Source: Deltaproteobacteria bacterium (GTDB lineage: Bacteria > Desulfobacterota > Desulfobacteria > Desulfobacterales > B30-G6). Taken from it: a DNA stretch of 11,123 nt. Location: NCBI GenBank assembly GCA_003647375.1, contig QMMS01000130.1:1-11123 (forward strand), read 5' to 3'. Each line of letters opens with the position of its first letter. Positions within the stretch are counted from its first letter, which is position 1. The notes under the pieces were generated by a model. It was not told where the DNA came from, made no database searches, and was given only the letters and a program-made list of their open reading frames with translations. Shown here one piece after another: positions 1 to 11,123 of this stretch. Position numbers and translations under genes: made by a program.

Positions 1-1292
1 CTGCATGGGCGGAACAGACCCCGGTGCAGCGCGGCGACATACTTCACGATATTGCCCAGGCCATGCGTAAACATCAAAAAGAGATCGCTGCGATCGTTGC
101 CATGGAAACCGGCATGTCCTTTGCTTCAGCGCTTGGTGAGACCGGCGGCGCCATTGCTCAAGGAGAATTTGCGGCCGGCGAAGGCCGCCGTTTTTACGGC
201 CGAACCACCACCAGCGCGGTGCCCAACAAGTATGCCATGACCGTGCGGCAACCACTGGGGGTCGCCGCACTGATCATCGCTGCCAACACGCCGATTGCCA
301 ACGTGGCCTGGAAGGTATTCCCGGCTTTGATTTGCGGCAATGCAGCTGTATTGAAAGCCGCGGAAGACACACCGGCTACGGCCTGGTATTTTGCCCGGTT
401 GGCGCACGAAGCGGGTTTGCCGCCGGGCGTCCTCAATGTTATCCAGGGATATGGCCAGGAGGCCGGCGCACCTCTGGTTGCCGACCCGGAAGTAGATGTT
501 ATCAGCTTTACCGGGTCCACCGCAGTGGGTCGTCAAATCGCCTCAATTGCCGGCGAGCATTTGGTCAAGGTGTCACTCGAGCTGGGCGGCAAAAATCCGC
601 TGGTCGTCTGCGACGATGCCGATCTGGAATCAGCTGCAAAATGGGTGTTGCTTTCGGCTTTCAGTAATGCCGGACAGCGATGTGCATCAGGCAGTCGTAT
701 CATCATCTTTGATGTCGTTTATGATCAATTTCGCGACATGCTGATCGAACGTACCCATGCGCTCAGTGTTGGCCCGGGGGATGATAATGACCTCGGCCCG
801 GTGATCAATGAAAAACAGCTCAATAACATGCTCATGGCAATCCAGGATGCTCAGCAGAACGGTGCTGTGGTTTTATCCGGCGGTCACCGACTCACCGATG
901 ATGCTCATAAAGGTGGTTATTATATGGCACCCACTTTGATTGAAAATGTCGATCCCAAGGACGATATTTCCACCTTAGAACTGTTCGGACCCATAACCTG
1001 TCTTTACCGTGTCGGTGATTTCCACGAGGCTTTGCAATTGTCCAACGACTCGCCCTATGGTCTTACCGCTTGTATTCATACCCGTAACTTTGACCGGGCC
1101 ATGGAGTATTGCAGGAAGATTCAGACAGGCGTCGCTGTCGTCAACGCCGGCACTTTCGGCAGCGAACCCCATATGCCCTTTGGCGGATTGAAACAATCCG
1201 GCAACGGCACGCGGGAGCCTGGAACGGAAGCCCTGGACGTCTACTCTGACTTGAAAAACATCATCATAAACATTGATCCCGAGAAACTGTAA
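1..1292 (+). CDS. NAD(P)-dependent aldehyde dehydrogenase, 5' partial
   Basis: Oxidises an aldehyde to a carboxylic acid with NAD(P)+, probably in the cytoplasm. The frame is open from the first complete codon (position 3, reading AWAEQTPVQRGD), so the true start lies outside the window; the GTG at 24 is internal. About 430 of the family's usual 480-500 residues are present. ALDH superfamily landmarks appear in order: the cofactor-site loop with FTGSTAVGR (about 511-537), LELGGKNP with the general-base Glu codon at 579-581, NAGQRCASG with the catalytic Cys codon at 681-683, ELFGP (about 978-992), and PFGGLKQSGNG near the C-terminus. Both catalytic residues are intact. The C-terminal PFGGLKQSGNGTRE resembles ketoglutarate-semialdehyde-type dehydrogenases, but the substrate cannot be read from sequence. 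It ends 4 nt before the cytidylyltransferase start, so the two are probably co-transcribed. From context the substrate is probably a sugar-derived aldehyde, making an acidic sugar precursor (inference). Confidence 0.93.
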   Translation, partial: AWAEQTPVQRGDILHDIAQAMRKHQKEIAAIVAMETGMSFASALGETGGAIAQGEFAAGEGRRFYGRTTTSAVPNKYAMTVRQPLGVAALIIAANTPIANVAWKVFPALICGNAAVLKAAEDTPATAWYFARLAHEAGLPPGVLNVIQGYGQEAGAPLVADPEVDVISFTGSTAVGRQIASIAGEHLVKVSLELGGKNPLVVCDDADLESAAKWVLLSAFSNAGQRCASGSRIIIFDVVYDQFRDMLIERTHALSVGPGDDNDLGPVINEKQLNNMLMAIQDAQQNGAVVLSGGHRLTDDAHKGGYYMAPTLIENVDPKDDISTLELFGPITCLYRVGDFHEALQLSNDSPYGLTACIHTRNFDRAMEYCRKIQTGVAVVNAGTFGSEPHMPFGGLKQSGNGTREPGTEALDVYSDLKNIIINIDPEKL

Positions 1293-4200
1293 AGAAATGA
1301 CTATCCAAGATTGCAGCATTGTTGCACTGATACCGGCACGGGCCGGTTCCAAGCGTGTTCCGGACAAAAACATTCGACCACTGGCAAATCACCCGCTCAT
1401 GGCGTATACGATTGCGGCCGCCATCGACAGTGGCATTTTCAGCGATGTGATTGTCTCGACGGATTCGGAACATTATGCGGAGATTGCAAAACACTATGGT
1501 GCGCAAGTACCGTTTCTGAGACCTGCAGCGCTGGCCGGCGATCAGTCACCCGATATTGAATGGGTGGAGTTCACTCTTTGCCGCCTGGCGGAAGCGGACC
1601 GCAAATATGACTGTTTCAGCATCTTGCGGCCAACCAGCCCCTTTCGACTGCCGGCAACCATCCAGCGGGCGTGGCAGGCATTTTCATCCCAGCAGGGCGT
1701 CGACTCTTTGCGGGCGGTGGAAAAGTGCACCCAGCATCCTGCAAAAATGTGGGTCATACGCGGTAATCGGATGATGCCTCTGCTGCCGCTGGGACCGGCC
1801 GAACAACCCTGGCACAGCAGCCAATACCCCTCTTTACCGGAAATATATGTCCAGAATGCAAGTCTGGAAATAGCAAAGTCGCGAGTTGTTTTCGAAGATC
1901 GAACCATCGCCGGCAACGTGGTAATGCCGTTTTTGACTACCGACTATGAAGGATTTGACGTCAACAATGAATATGACTGGCAACTGGCAGAGCACACGGT
2001 TCAAGAGGGTGATGCAAGGTTGCCTCGAGTCAGTCAATCTGCATACACCCTTGCATAAACAACATGGCACAATTAAAAAGGAGCACCGACGATAATGATC
2101 GAAATTAAATTGATTCCTGAAAAAGAATTTAAACGCGTTCGCGCGGCAGACATTGACAAATATACAAAACTGCAGTTACTGGCCGATATGTGCCGGACCA
2201 ATGCAATCGCCACCGTGAAACGTGCCGGCTCGGGGCATTTGGGCTCCAGTTTCAGCTCACTGGATATTGTTACCGCCCTGTACTTTGCCGAAATGAATAT
2301 TTCGGAGGTCGGCATCTCCCATCCTGACCGAGACATCTATTTTTCCTCCAAGGGTCATGATGCTCCGGGACACTACGCGGTACTGTATGCCATGGGCCTC
2401 ATATCTGAAGAACGGTTCACCAATCTGAGACGCCACGGCGGCACCCATGGTCACCCGGATGTCAGCATACCCGGGATTGAAGCCAACTCGGGGTCACTGG
2501 GTATGGGGATTTCCAAAGCCAAAGGAATGGCATGGGCTAAAAATGCCAACAAGGCCGGCGGCCGGGTCATGGTGATGACCGGTGATGGAGAACTGCAGGA
2601 AGGACAGATCTGGGAGTCTTTGCAGACGACCGCGCATCAGAAAGTCAACAACCTCACAGTTATCGTTGATTTTAACAAGTTTCAATCGGACAAGAACTTC
2701 AAACACATCATTGACCTGGGAGACCTGGAATCCAAATTCAAAATCTTCGGCTGGCATGTTGAACGCTGCAATGGACACGATTTTGCTGCCCTGGAACAAG
2801 CCTTTTCCAAACTTAAAGGGGTCATCGACAAACCCAAAGTGTTGATTGCCGACACCATCAAAGGTAAGGGCATTTCGTTTATGGAAGGCCCGGCGGAATT
2901 GCCGGACGAAAAATACCTGTACAAATGGCATGCCGGTGCGCCTGATGACGATGCGTTTGAAGCCGGATACCGGGAACTTACCGAAAGTATAAACAAGTGC
3001 CTTCAAAACGCCGGTTTGAAAGCGTTGACTTCCGAAGTCATAGAAACAAGAGAAAAAAATAGAGTTAAGCTTAAAGATACTGCCGAAAAGGTCGTCACCG
3101 CGTATGGCGAGGCACTGGTCGAGCTGGGTGCGGATAGAGAGGACATGGTTGTCATGGACGCCGACCTGTCGGCGGATTGCGGATTGCGGCTTTTTGAAAA
3201 CACCTTCCCGCAACGATTTATCGAAGGCGGCATCGCCGAACAGGACATGGTCTCCACTGCCGGTGGTCTGGCCCTGCAAGGAATGCTGCCGGTTGTCAAT
3301 TCGTTCGGGGTATTTCTGGCCTCCCGTGCCAACGAACAGATTTACAACAACGCCACCGAAAAAACCAAAATCATTTACGTTTGTCACTATGCCGGACTGA
3401 TTCCCGCCGGTCCGGGAAAATCCCATCAAAGCGTCCGTGATATATCGCTGTTCGGCGCCCTGCCGAACGTTGTTACAATTGAGCCTGCCAATGCAATTGA
3501 GACCAAAGAAGCCTTGAAATGGTGTGTCAATGAGGCGACCCAAAGCTGCATGATGCGATTGGCGATTTCACCGTCACCCAGAACCATTCCATTACCGGAT
3601 GATTACCAGTTTGTTCCCGGCAAGGGTACGGTGGTGATTGATGGGCAGGATGCCATTCTGTTTGCCTACGGCCCGGTCATGCTGAACGAAGCCATGGTTG
3701 CTGCTGAAACACTGCATGAGCAAAACTTTTCACTGAAAGTGATTAACTTCCCGTGGCTCAATCAAATAGATGAAGATTGGTTTGAAAAAAATGTGGCGGA
3801 TTGTGAATCAATCTTTGTTTTAGATAATCATTCCCAATTCGGCGGGCTGGGAGATCAGGTCTTAAATACCGCCCAGAAGTTGGATGGATTACGTGCCAAA
3901 AGGTATATGAAATTTGCCATAAACGAGTACCCGGCCTGTGGTACACCACCGGAAGTGCTGGCATATCATAAACTGGATGGTAAGAGCCTGGCAACGGCAA
4001 TCCTGGAAACTGTGCGGGAAGCGGGAAACAACTGACAAGTCAACCACCTTCGGCTAAAGCCGAAGGCTTGGGGTTCAAGGATCCAAGGGGTCAAGGGTCC
4101 AAGTGACAGGTTCTCATCTCATGCTCCGGGCACATGGAATAACATACTACTTGCAGATAGCCAACGCCGGGTGACTGTATCACTCGAATCCTTGAACCCT

Positions 4201-7200
4201 GGACCCCTGGAACCCTTTAGCCGCACATTGTTAAACTAAAGTTTGTCTAAAGGCTAGGGATTTTCTCCCATTCCCCAAATGGGACTTTAACAATTTGAGA
4301 AATATTATTAACAAGTTATTACTCATTCCAGTTGAAAATCAGGTGCGGGAGCTCGACCCCAAACTGCTGCTGGCCTGCATTGCAGCACAGCGAGGGTTCT
4401 CATCAGTGATAGGATCACGCCAGCAGCTGGATTTTCGTATTGCTTCTTTTCCAAGAGGCATCTACCTCTCTAAGAGTATGACGCTTCGCAGCATCAGGAT
4501 GTTCAAGATTTTACGCAAGCTTGGGCATGAAATCGTTGCCTGGGATGATGAGGCCCTTGTGCACCTGCCGCCCGAGACCTATTTTTCGCGACGACTCTCC
4601 CCCGGGGCAATGGGGTATCTGTCCCATCTTTTCGCATGGGGTCAGGACAATGTCGATTTATGGAAACAATACCCCCAGCTGCCGGCCCAGTTGCCGATTC
4701 ATATCTCCGGCAATCCGCGCAATGACATGCTGCGAGCTGAGATGCACGGGTTCTTTGAAGATGATGTCGAAAGAATCCGCAACACCTATGGAAATTTCAT
4801 CCTGGTCAATACCAATTTTAATCACGTCAATGCCTTTTATCCGGTCCAGGGTCTGTTTCTACCGCTGAAAAAACCTGACGACAAACCCACGTTCGGGCGT
4901 TCCGCCAGAGGCATGTCCCGGGAATTCGCCGAAGGATTTCGGGATCACAAGCTGGCCATATTCGAGGACTTCAAAAAACTCATTCCCAACCTGGAACGTG
5001 CATTTCCAAACCATACGATTGTTGTCCGGCCGCATCCAACGGAAAAGCATGACGTCTATCACGAAATTGCCGCTCGGTGCGAGCGGGTGCGGGTAACCAA
5101 CGAAGGCAACGTGATCCCCTGGCTGATGGCTGCCAGGGCGCTCATCCACAACGGTTGTACCACAGGCGTGGAAGCCTATGTCATGCGAGTCCCGGCCATT
5201 TCCTACAGAGCAACGGTCAATGACACCTACGACTATGGCTTTTACCAGTTGCCCAATCGGTTGAGCCATCAATGTTTAAATTTCGAGCAGTTGCGGGCAA
5301 CCCTGATGAAAATTTTAAACGGTGAACTTGGCGCTGCCGACAGCAATGAAAGCAAAGTACTGATTGATCACCACCTGGCAGCAACAAACGGGCCGTTGGC
5401 CTGTGAGCGAATTGTTGACGTTATCGAGAAGATAAGTGCAGGACGTTCCCAGTTGCCGGAACCAACGCTGATTCACTGGGTGGATGGCTGGTCTATGGCA
5501 ACCATGCGGAGGTTGGTAAAAAAGCTGCTCTCTTACATTCCGGATTCGCATAACCGGCCGGAGTTTCATCGTCATCGTTATCCGGGAGCGTCCCTTGACG
5601 AGGTGCGTGAGCGGGTCTCACGGATCAAGAAGGCTCTTGGCGACAGCAGCGTATTGCAGGTAGACCAGATCTCAAGTGAGATCTTTCAGGTCAGTCCACA
5701 AGCGGAGTAAGGTCACATCTTTCCAATTGAGACGCAGCCCCTAAGATTACCCTAACCCGGATAAACCGGAACCGAACAGGAATAATAAATCACGAAAGCA
5801 CGAAATAACGAAAACACGAAAAAAAGATGGCTTAAATTTCGTGCTTTCCAACTTTCGTGTTTTCGTGATGAAAAAAAGTTTTGCCATAAAATGCAAAGAA
5901 ATAACCTATTAAGAAACTAACGTTGCACAAATTAGTTTTCGCACGATGGAGATCACAATTGTCAGCCAGCCCTCATTATGAAATCTATTTCGGTGGCCCC
6001 GATCAACCGGCAGGTCGGTTGCGAGATTTATTGGCCGAGCAGATTGAAGCTGTTCCGGCGGGTGGGACAATTGACTGGGTCACCTATTATTTCCGCGACC
6101 GGAAGCTGGCTCGGCAGTTGCTCCGGGCTCATCGCCGGAATGTTAACGTGACGGTGACCCTGGAAGGTAATCCCCACGTACCAAACGCCAACAATGCCGT
6201 GGTTGCCATGCTCTCCGGGGCACAGGGCCTGGGCAGCGGATTTCGAACCGTATACCTGCCACCACGCGTGCCGATGCCGGGGAGAAAGATGGGCAATCCC
6301 AACCTTCACGAAAAGCTATATTGCTTTTCTCATCCCAGACCCATCGCTTTTATCGGGTCCTTCAACCCGTCCGGCGACGACCCGGAAAAAAAACCGGATG
6401 TCATTCACAAAATCGGCGACCATAACCGCGCCCACAACGTGCTGGTCGGAATCAGCGAACCGGCCCTGGTGAAAGGTCTGGTGAACCATGTGCGATGGAT
6501 TCACCGGGCACGACACAGCATCTTTGAATCCTTCTTTGCAGATGGCAACCGTACCTTACGGGGGACGAACACGAATATTCACTTCCTGCCGCGGGCCCAA
6601 TCCCATGCGGCAGCGTGCTTCCTCAGGCGTTTCGGTGATGGTGCCCGTATCCGTGTTGCAGCATCGCACCTCAATGGGGCAACCGCTATCAAGACCCTGT
6701 TGAAAATTTCCCGCCGGGGAGCTTCACTTGAAATACTGGCAGAACCAACCCTCCGGCGCGTATCTTTGAAGGCTGAAAAGAGGCTGACCGCGGCCGGGAT
6801 ACCCTTTCGACGGATCTCCCATGCCGAGAAATTACCGATGCACAATAAATTCGTCCTGGTGGAACAAAACAGCAGGCGCTGGGTTATCTTCGGCAGTTAT
6901 AACTGGTCGACACTATCGTTCTGGATCAATCAGGAGATTTGTGCTATTTCCAGCGAACCGAAACTTTTTGACGCTTTTGCTGAACGTTGGAAAGTGTTAG
7001 AGGCTCAAAAGTGAAAAAATCACTCATCATTCCCGTTGAAAACCAGGTGCGCGAATTTGATCCCAAGCTCTTATTGGCATGCATTGCGGCTCGCCGGGGG
7101 TTCTCTGCATTGATCGGATCACGTTGGGAGATAGACAATCGAATTTCCTCTTTCCCCAGGAGTGTATACCTTTCCAAAAGCATGACGAAACGCGGCGGCA

Positions 7201-10200
7201 AACTGTTTCAGATCATGCGCAAGGTTGGACACGAAATCGTTGCCTGGGATGAAGAGGCCCTGGTGCACCTTCCGGCCGAAACTTTTTTTTCGCGCCGGAT
7301 CTCGCCTACAGGAATAAAGCACGTTTCTCATCTCTTCGCATGGGGTCAGGATAACGCTGATTTATGGCGACAATATCCACACCTGTCTTCCAGGACCCCG
7401 ATCCACATTACGGGAAATCCACGCGGTGACATGCTGCGACCTGAGATGCGTGACTTCTATGCCAGAGAAATCAAAGCTATTCACAAAACCCATGGGAATT
7501 TCATCCTCATCAATACGAATGTCAATCACGTCAATGCTTTTTATCCTCACCAGAACCTGTTCATGCCGGTGAAAAATCCCGGTGAAGAACCGCGCTTTGG
7601 CAAGGCCGCAAAAGGCATGAGCCGGGAATTCGCAGAAGGGTTGCGGGCTCACAAACAAGCATTGTTCGATGAGTTCAAAAAGCTCATCCCGGCACTGGCA
7701 GGAGCATTCCCGGATTGGACAATTATTGTCAGACCACATCCCACCGAGAATCAAGAAGCATACCACAAGATCGCTGCAACGTGTGAGCATGTTCAGGTGA
7801 CAAACGATGGTAACGTCGTTCCCTGGCTGTTGGCTGCGAAAGTACTTGTGCATAACGGCTGTACGACCGGGGTAGAGGCATATGTGATGAGGGTTCCGGC
7901 AATCACATACCGCCCATCCGTCAATGAATATTACGACAATGGTTTCTATCGTTTACCCAATCTACTCAGCTACCCGTGTTTTACTTTTAAGGAGTTGCGT
8001 TTAACAATTGAGAAAATTATTACTGGAGAACTCGGCGCTGCAGACGGCGATGAAAGACAATCGAATATCGATCGCTATCTATCGGCACAGAATGGTCCGC
8101 TGGCATGTGAGAGGATCGTTGATGTTCTTGAAACAATGATGGCGAATCGATCCGAATTGCCGAAACCGGTCTTTTATGATCGGATGGGGGGTTGGTCTGT
8201 AGCCAACGGGCGCCGTCTGGTAAAGTGGTTGTTGTCATACCTCCCGAATTCGCACAACCGACCGGAGTTCCAGCGCCATAAATTTCCGGGTATCAGTTCT
8301 GAGGCGCTGAACGAGAAAATTAAACAAATACAGCAGATTATCGGAGATACCGACGCGCTGAAAGTTGAACAGCTCAGCAATGTGCTCTTTCGGATTTCCG
8401 CCTGAGCACCTGGATTCCGGCTCTACGCCCGGAATGACACGCCGCATAGCGACAATTATATACAATTCTTCGCTTAATGACGAGGGGTTTCAACCATCCC
8501 CGAAAGGGAGACTAAAAAAAAGGCCCCGCGTTTAACGTGAGGCCAGGAGGACGTAAATGAAAGTTTTAATCTTAGGATTAGGAAAATCGGGCACCACTGC
8601 CATGGTGTACAAAATGGCCGGTGGGCTTCCAGATTGCCATGCTTTTTCAGGTGGTCAACCCGGAAAACACATCGGCAACTATGAAAACGCGGTTTACAAG
8701 CACACCTATGAAGAACGCAAAGGCAAAAGCTTTGACCTGTACAAGGAGCATTTACAAAAAGAATCATATGACCGTAAGGTCTGGATTGCCAGGGATCCCC
8801 GTGACGCCGCCATCAGCCGCATGCTGTATCGCTGGCACAAAGGTCACAAGGGCAAGATCAAACAGTATAAGACCCACCTCAGGCTTGTTTTGAAAAAGGA
8901 AAAAGATCCCACATCCATTTCCTTTGCGGAACTGTCTCGCTACAGCGGGCACGGGGACTGGCCCCGTTCTATTGAAGAAGCCGTCACCGAAGAGCAGGTT
9001 CGCTATGAGCGGATGCACGCCTTTGTCAAGGGATTGGGGGACAATTGGTTTCTATTTAAATATGAAGACATGATTTCCGGTAATTTCGACTCACTTAACG
9101 AATATCTGGGTTTTACCGTCAAGGCAGATGGAGAGGTTCCGGCATCAACAGGCAAGGCGAAAGTCGTGCGTAAAAAAGCCTCTGGCGACTGGCGGTATTG
9201 GTACACTGAACAGGATGTCGAGCTGTTCAAACCCGCCTACAGGGATTACATGACACTCATCGGCTATGATATCAACGACTGGGCGCTCAACAAAAACCCG
9301 GTGATTGAACCCGAGTACTCATCAGTCTACATTCAGAATCTTTCCCGCAAGGCCAACCGAAACATCGTCCAGCGCTTTGTGGATTCTCTTGTTCAGCGCC
9401 TGGCGAAATAGTGCCCGGCTTCCGGTATAGATGGCAAAGATTTTTTGTATGAATATGACTTATTGACGAACAAAGATGTAGTTGCGTATGCGTTTTTTGG
9501 TAACATGCTTTCTCGCCATAAGCTTCATGCCACCACCCTCGATGAGGTCTATAATATTTTGGCAGTACTCTTCCCTGGTTGCATCTAACTCCACAAGAAG
9601 ACTTCTAAGCCTGTTATCTGAAATGGTTTTTTTTGCCCCATTGATTATTTTACCTTCAATTCCATCCACATCGATTTTAATATAATTTGGAAATGAAGGT
9701 AAAAATTGCTCTATTAAGTCATCTATCGAGAAACCAATCATTCCCTGCTTATATTTCGCAAAAAATTTTTCCCCCTGCCAGTTTATAGACTCAGCAAAGC
9801 TAGAAAGTGCACCCCCTACATGTGTGTCCACCATATACAAATGGTCTATGAGCGTCGTGTCGTTGAAAGCGACACAAAATGAAAGTATTTTGTCGTCCAT
9901 CCTGTTGATCTCAATGTTTCTGTTGAGAACATGGTAGTTAAATGCTGATGGCTCAAATGCCAGCACCTCCATATCAGGTTTTAGAGCTGCATATAAGCTA
10001 TACACGCCAATATTTGCCCCGATATCCCAAAATACGGAGCTCTCTCGAAAGCTGTCAATCCACTCAATGGTATCCGGCTCTTTTGTCAACAACGTGTCTG
10101 CACGATGGAAAGGCATTTCGCCTGGGCAGTAGAAACGGATAGGCCCGGATTTTGTCTTAACGGATAGCGTCGGTGCCAGTTGCTCTACAAAATTGCTGGA

Positions 10201-11123
10201 TATACGAGCTGCATTTCGTTTACCAAATATTGCTACAGCAGCTTTAAAGGTCTTAACCAATATCTTAAGGGTTTTAACCAATACATCCCCTTTAGCTAAC
10301 TGTTTCTTAGTCTTTTTATAGATTTTTTTTGGGAATTTATGTAGTTTCATTTTCAGCAATTTTATGCCACGAAATTATCGAACTTGGATTAAACGGTTTT
10401 TTACCATACAAATTTACCTTTTCTAAATCAATGTGGATTAATCCCTCGCCTTCCATCTTCTTTATTATCGAGACAAGATTAGTATTATAGTCTTTTGAAT
10501 ATGAGTACAGTGCTGCAGTAGATGAAACTTTATCCGATTTGCCAATATCCTTTTTCTCTATATCAATTCCATATCTATTTGTGCTGTCTACAATACTAAT
10601 TCCTAATTTCGAGATCATCCATCGATCAATTTTACGCAGTTTCCTTTCCAATTTCGTTATTTTCCGTTTCCAATGATATGGCTTAAATTGCTCCCGCTTA
10701 ATCTTCAATTCTTCGTCGTACTGCCATCCAACGGGTTCGGCATGATAGCAAGAGCATTGGTCCGATACCTTCAGCATTGCTTCGAAAACAGCTCGATCTA
10801 TTTTCGGAATCTGCTCAATCGAGTGTGCAGTAAAGAATAATACATTTTTATTTGGCTCAAGAAACGAAAAATCTGGATTATAATAATCAAAATGCTCTAT
10901 GGACATATTTAATCCATTGCTAAACCTGCGTAACTCTTCACAGGCTTTTCTCCCAGAATCTGTAAATTCACAAGAAAAAAATGTTATCTGCCTTAGCATA
11001 GCTTGATCAAGTTTGTCAGCCAAAAGAAATAAGTTAATACCAATGCCACTTCCAAGTTCAACAACATAATCAATTCGATTTCTATTTCCCAGAATATATT
11101 TGGCCAAAATTTCAATAAATTTA

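Overview
The window is a surface-polysaccharide locus from a Gram-negative bacterium of mid-range GC. It ends in a clearly AT-richer segment on the opposite strand. The extragenic palindromes, made of TCAAGG-type and CACGAAA-type words, resemble repeats I associate with Desulfobacterota (deltaproteobacterial sulfate reducers). That taxonomic guess rests on recollection and gene content, not on a search.

Layout. (1) 1-4035 (+): a tight three-gene block of an aldehyde dehydrogenase (5' end outside the window), a CMP-sugar synthetase-like cytidylyltransferase and a full-length transketolase. The gaps are 4 nt and 36 nt, so this looks like one operon making a CMP-activated sugar acid. (2) 4036-4294: an intergenic region packed with inverted repeats. 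(3) 4295-8405 (+): two close paralogues of a GT-B-like 'surface carbohydrate biosynthesis protein' separated by a phospholipase D-like gene. The PLD stop codon overlaps the GTG start of the second paralogue by 4 nt. (4) 8406-8556: a short region with a dRS3-like hairpin and a terminator-shaped hairpin beside a strong ribosome binding site. (5) 8557-9411 (+): a PAPS-dependent sulfotransferase. (6) 9460-11123 (-): an FkbM-family methyltransferase and, overlapping it upstream, a second SAM-dependent methyltransferase that runs off the window. These last two genes are AT-rich and convergent to the rest.

Working model (inference). The first block builds and CTP-activates an unusual acidic sugar, possibly with a transketolase-transferred two-carbon unit and an aldehyde-to-acid oxidation. 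The two paralogous GT-B proteins use it or a related donor. The PLD-like protein may act on a phosphodiester in the glycan or in its lipid anchor. The sulfotransferase and methyltransferases decorate the product. The pairing of a PLD-like protein with duplicated GT-B proteins, next to a transketolase/CMP-sugar block, is the least familiar part and the best candidate for an undescribed pathway.
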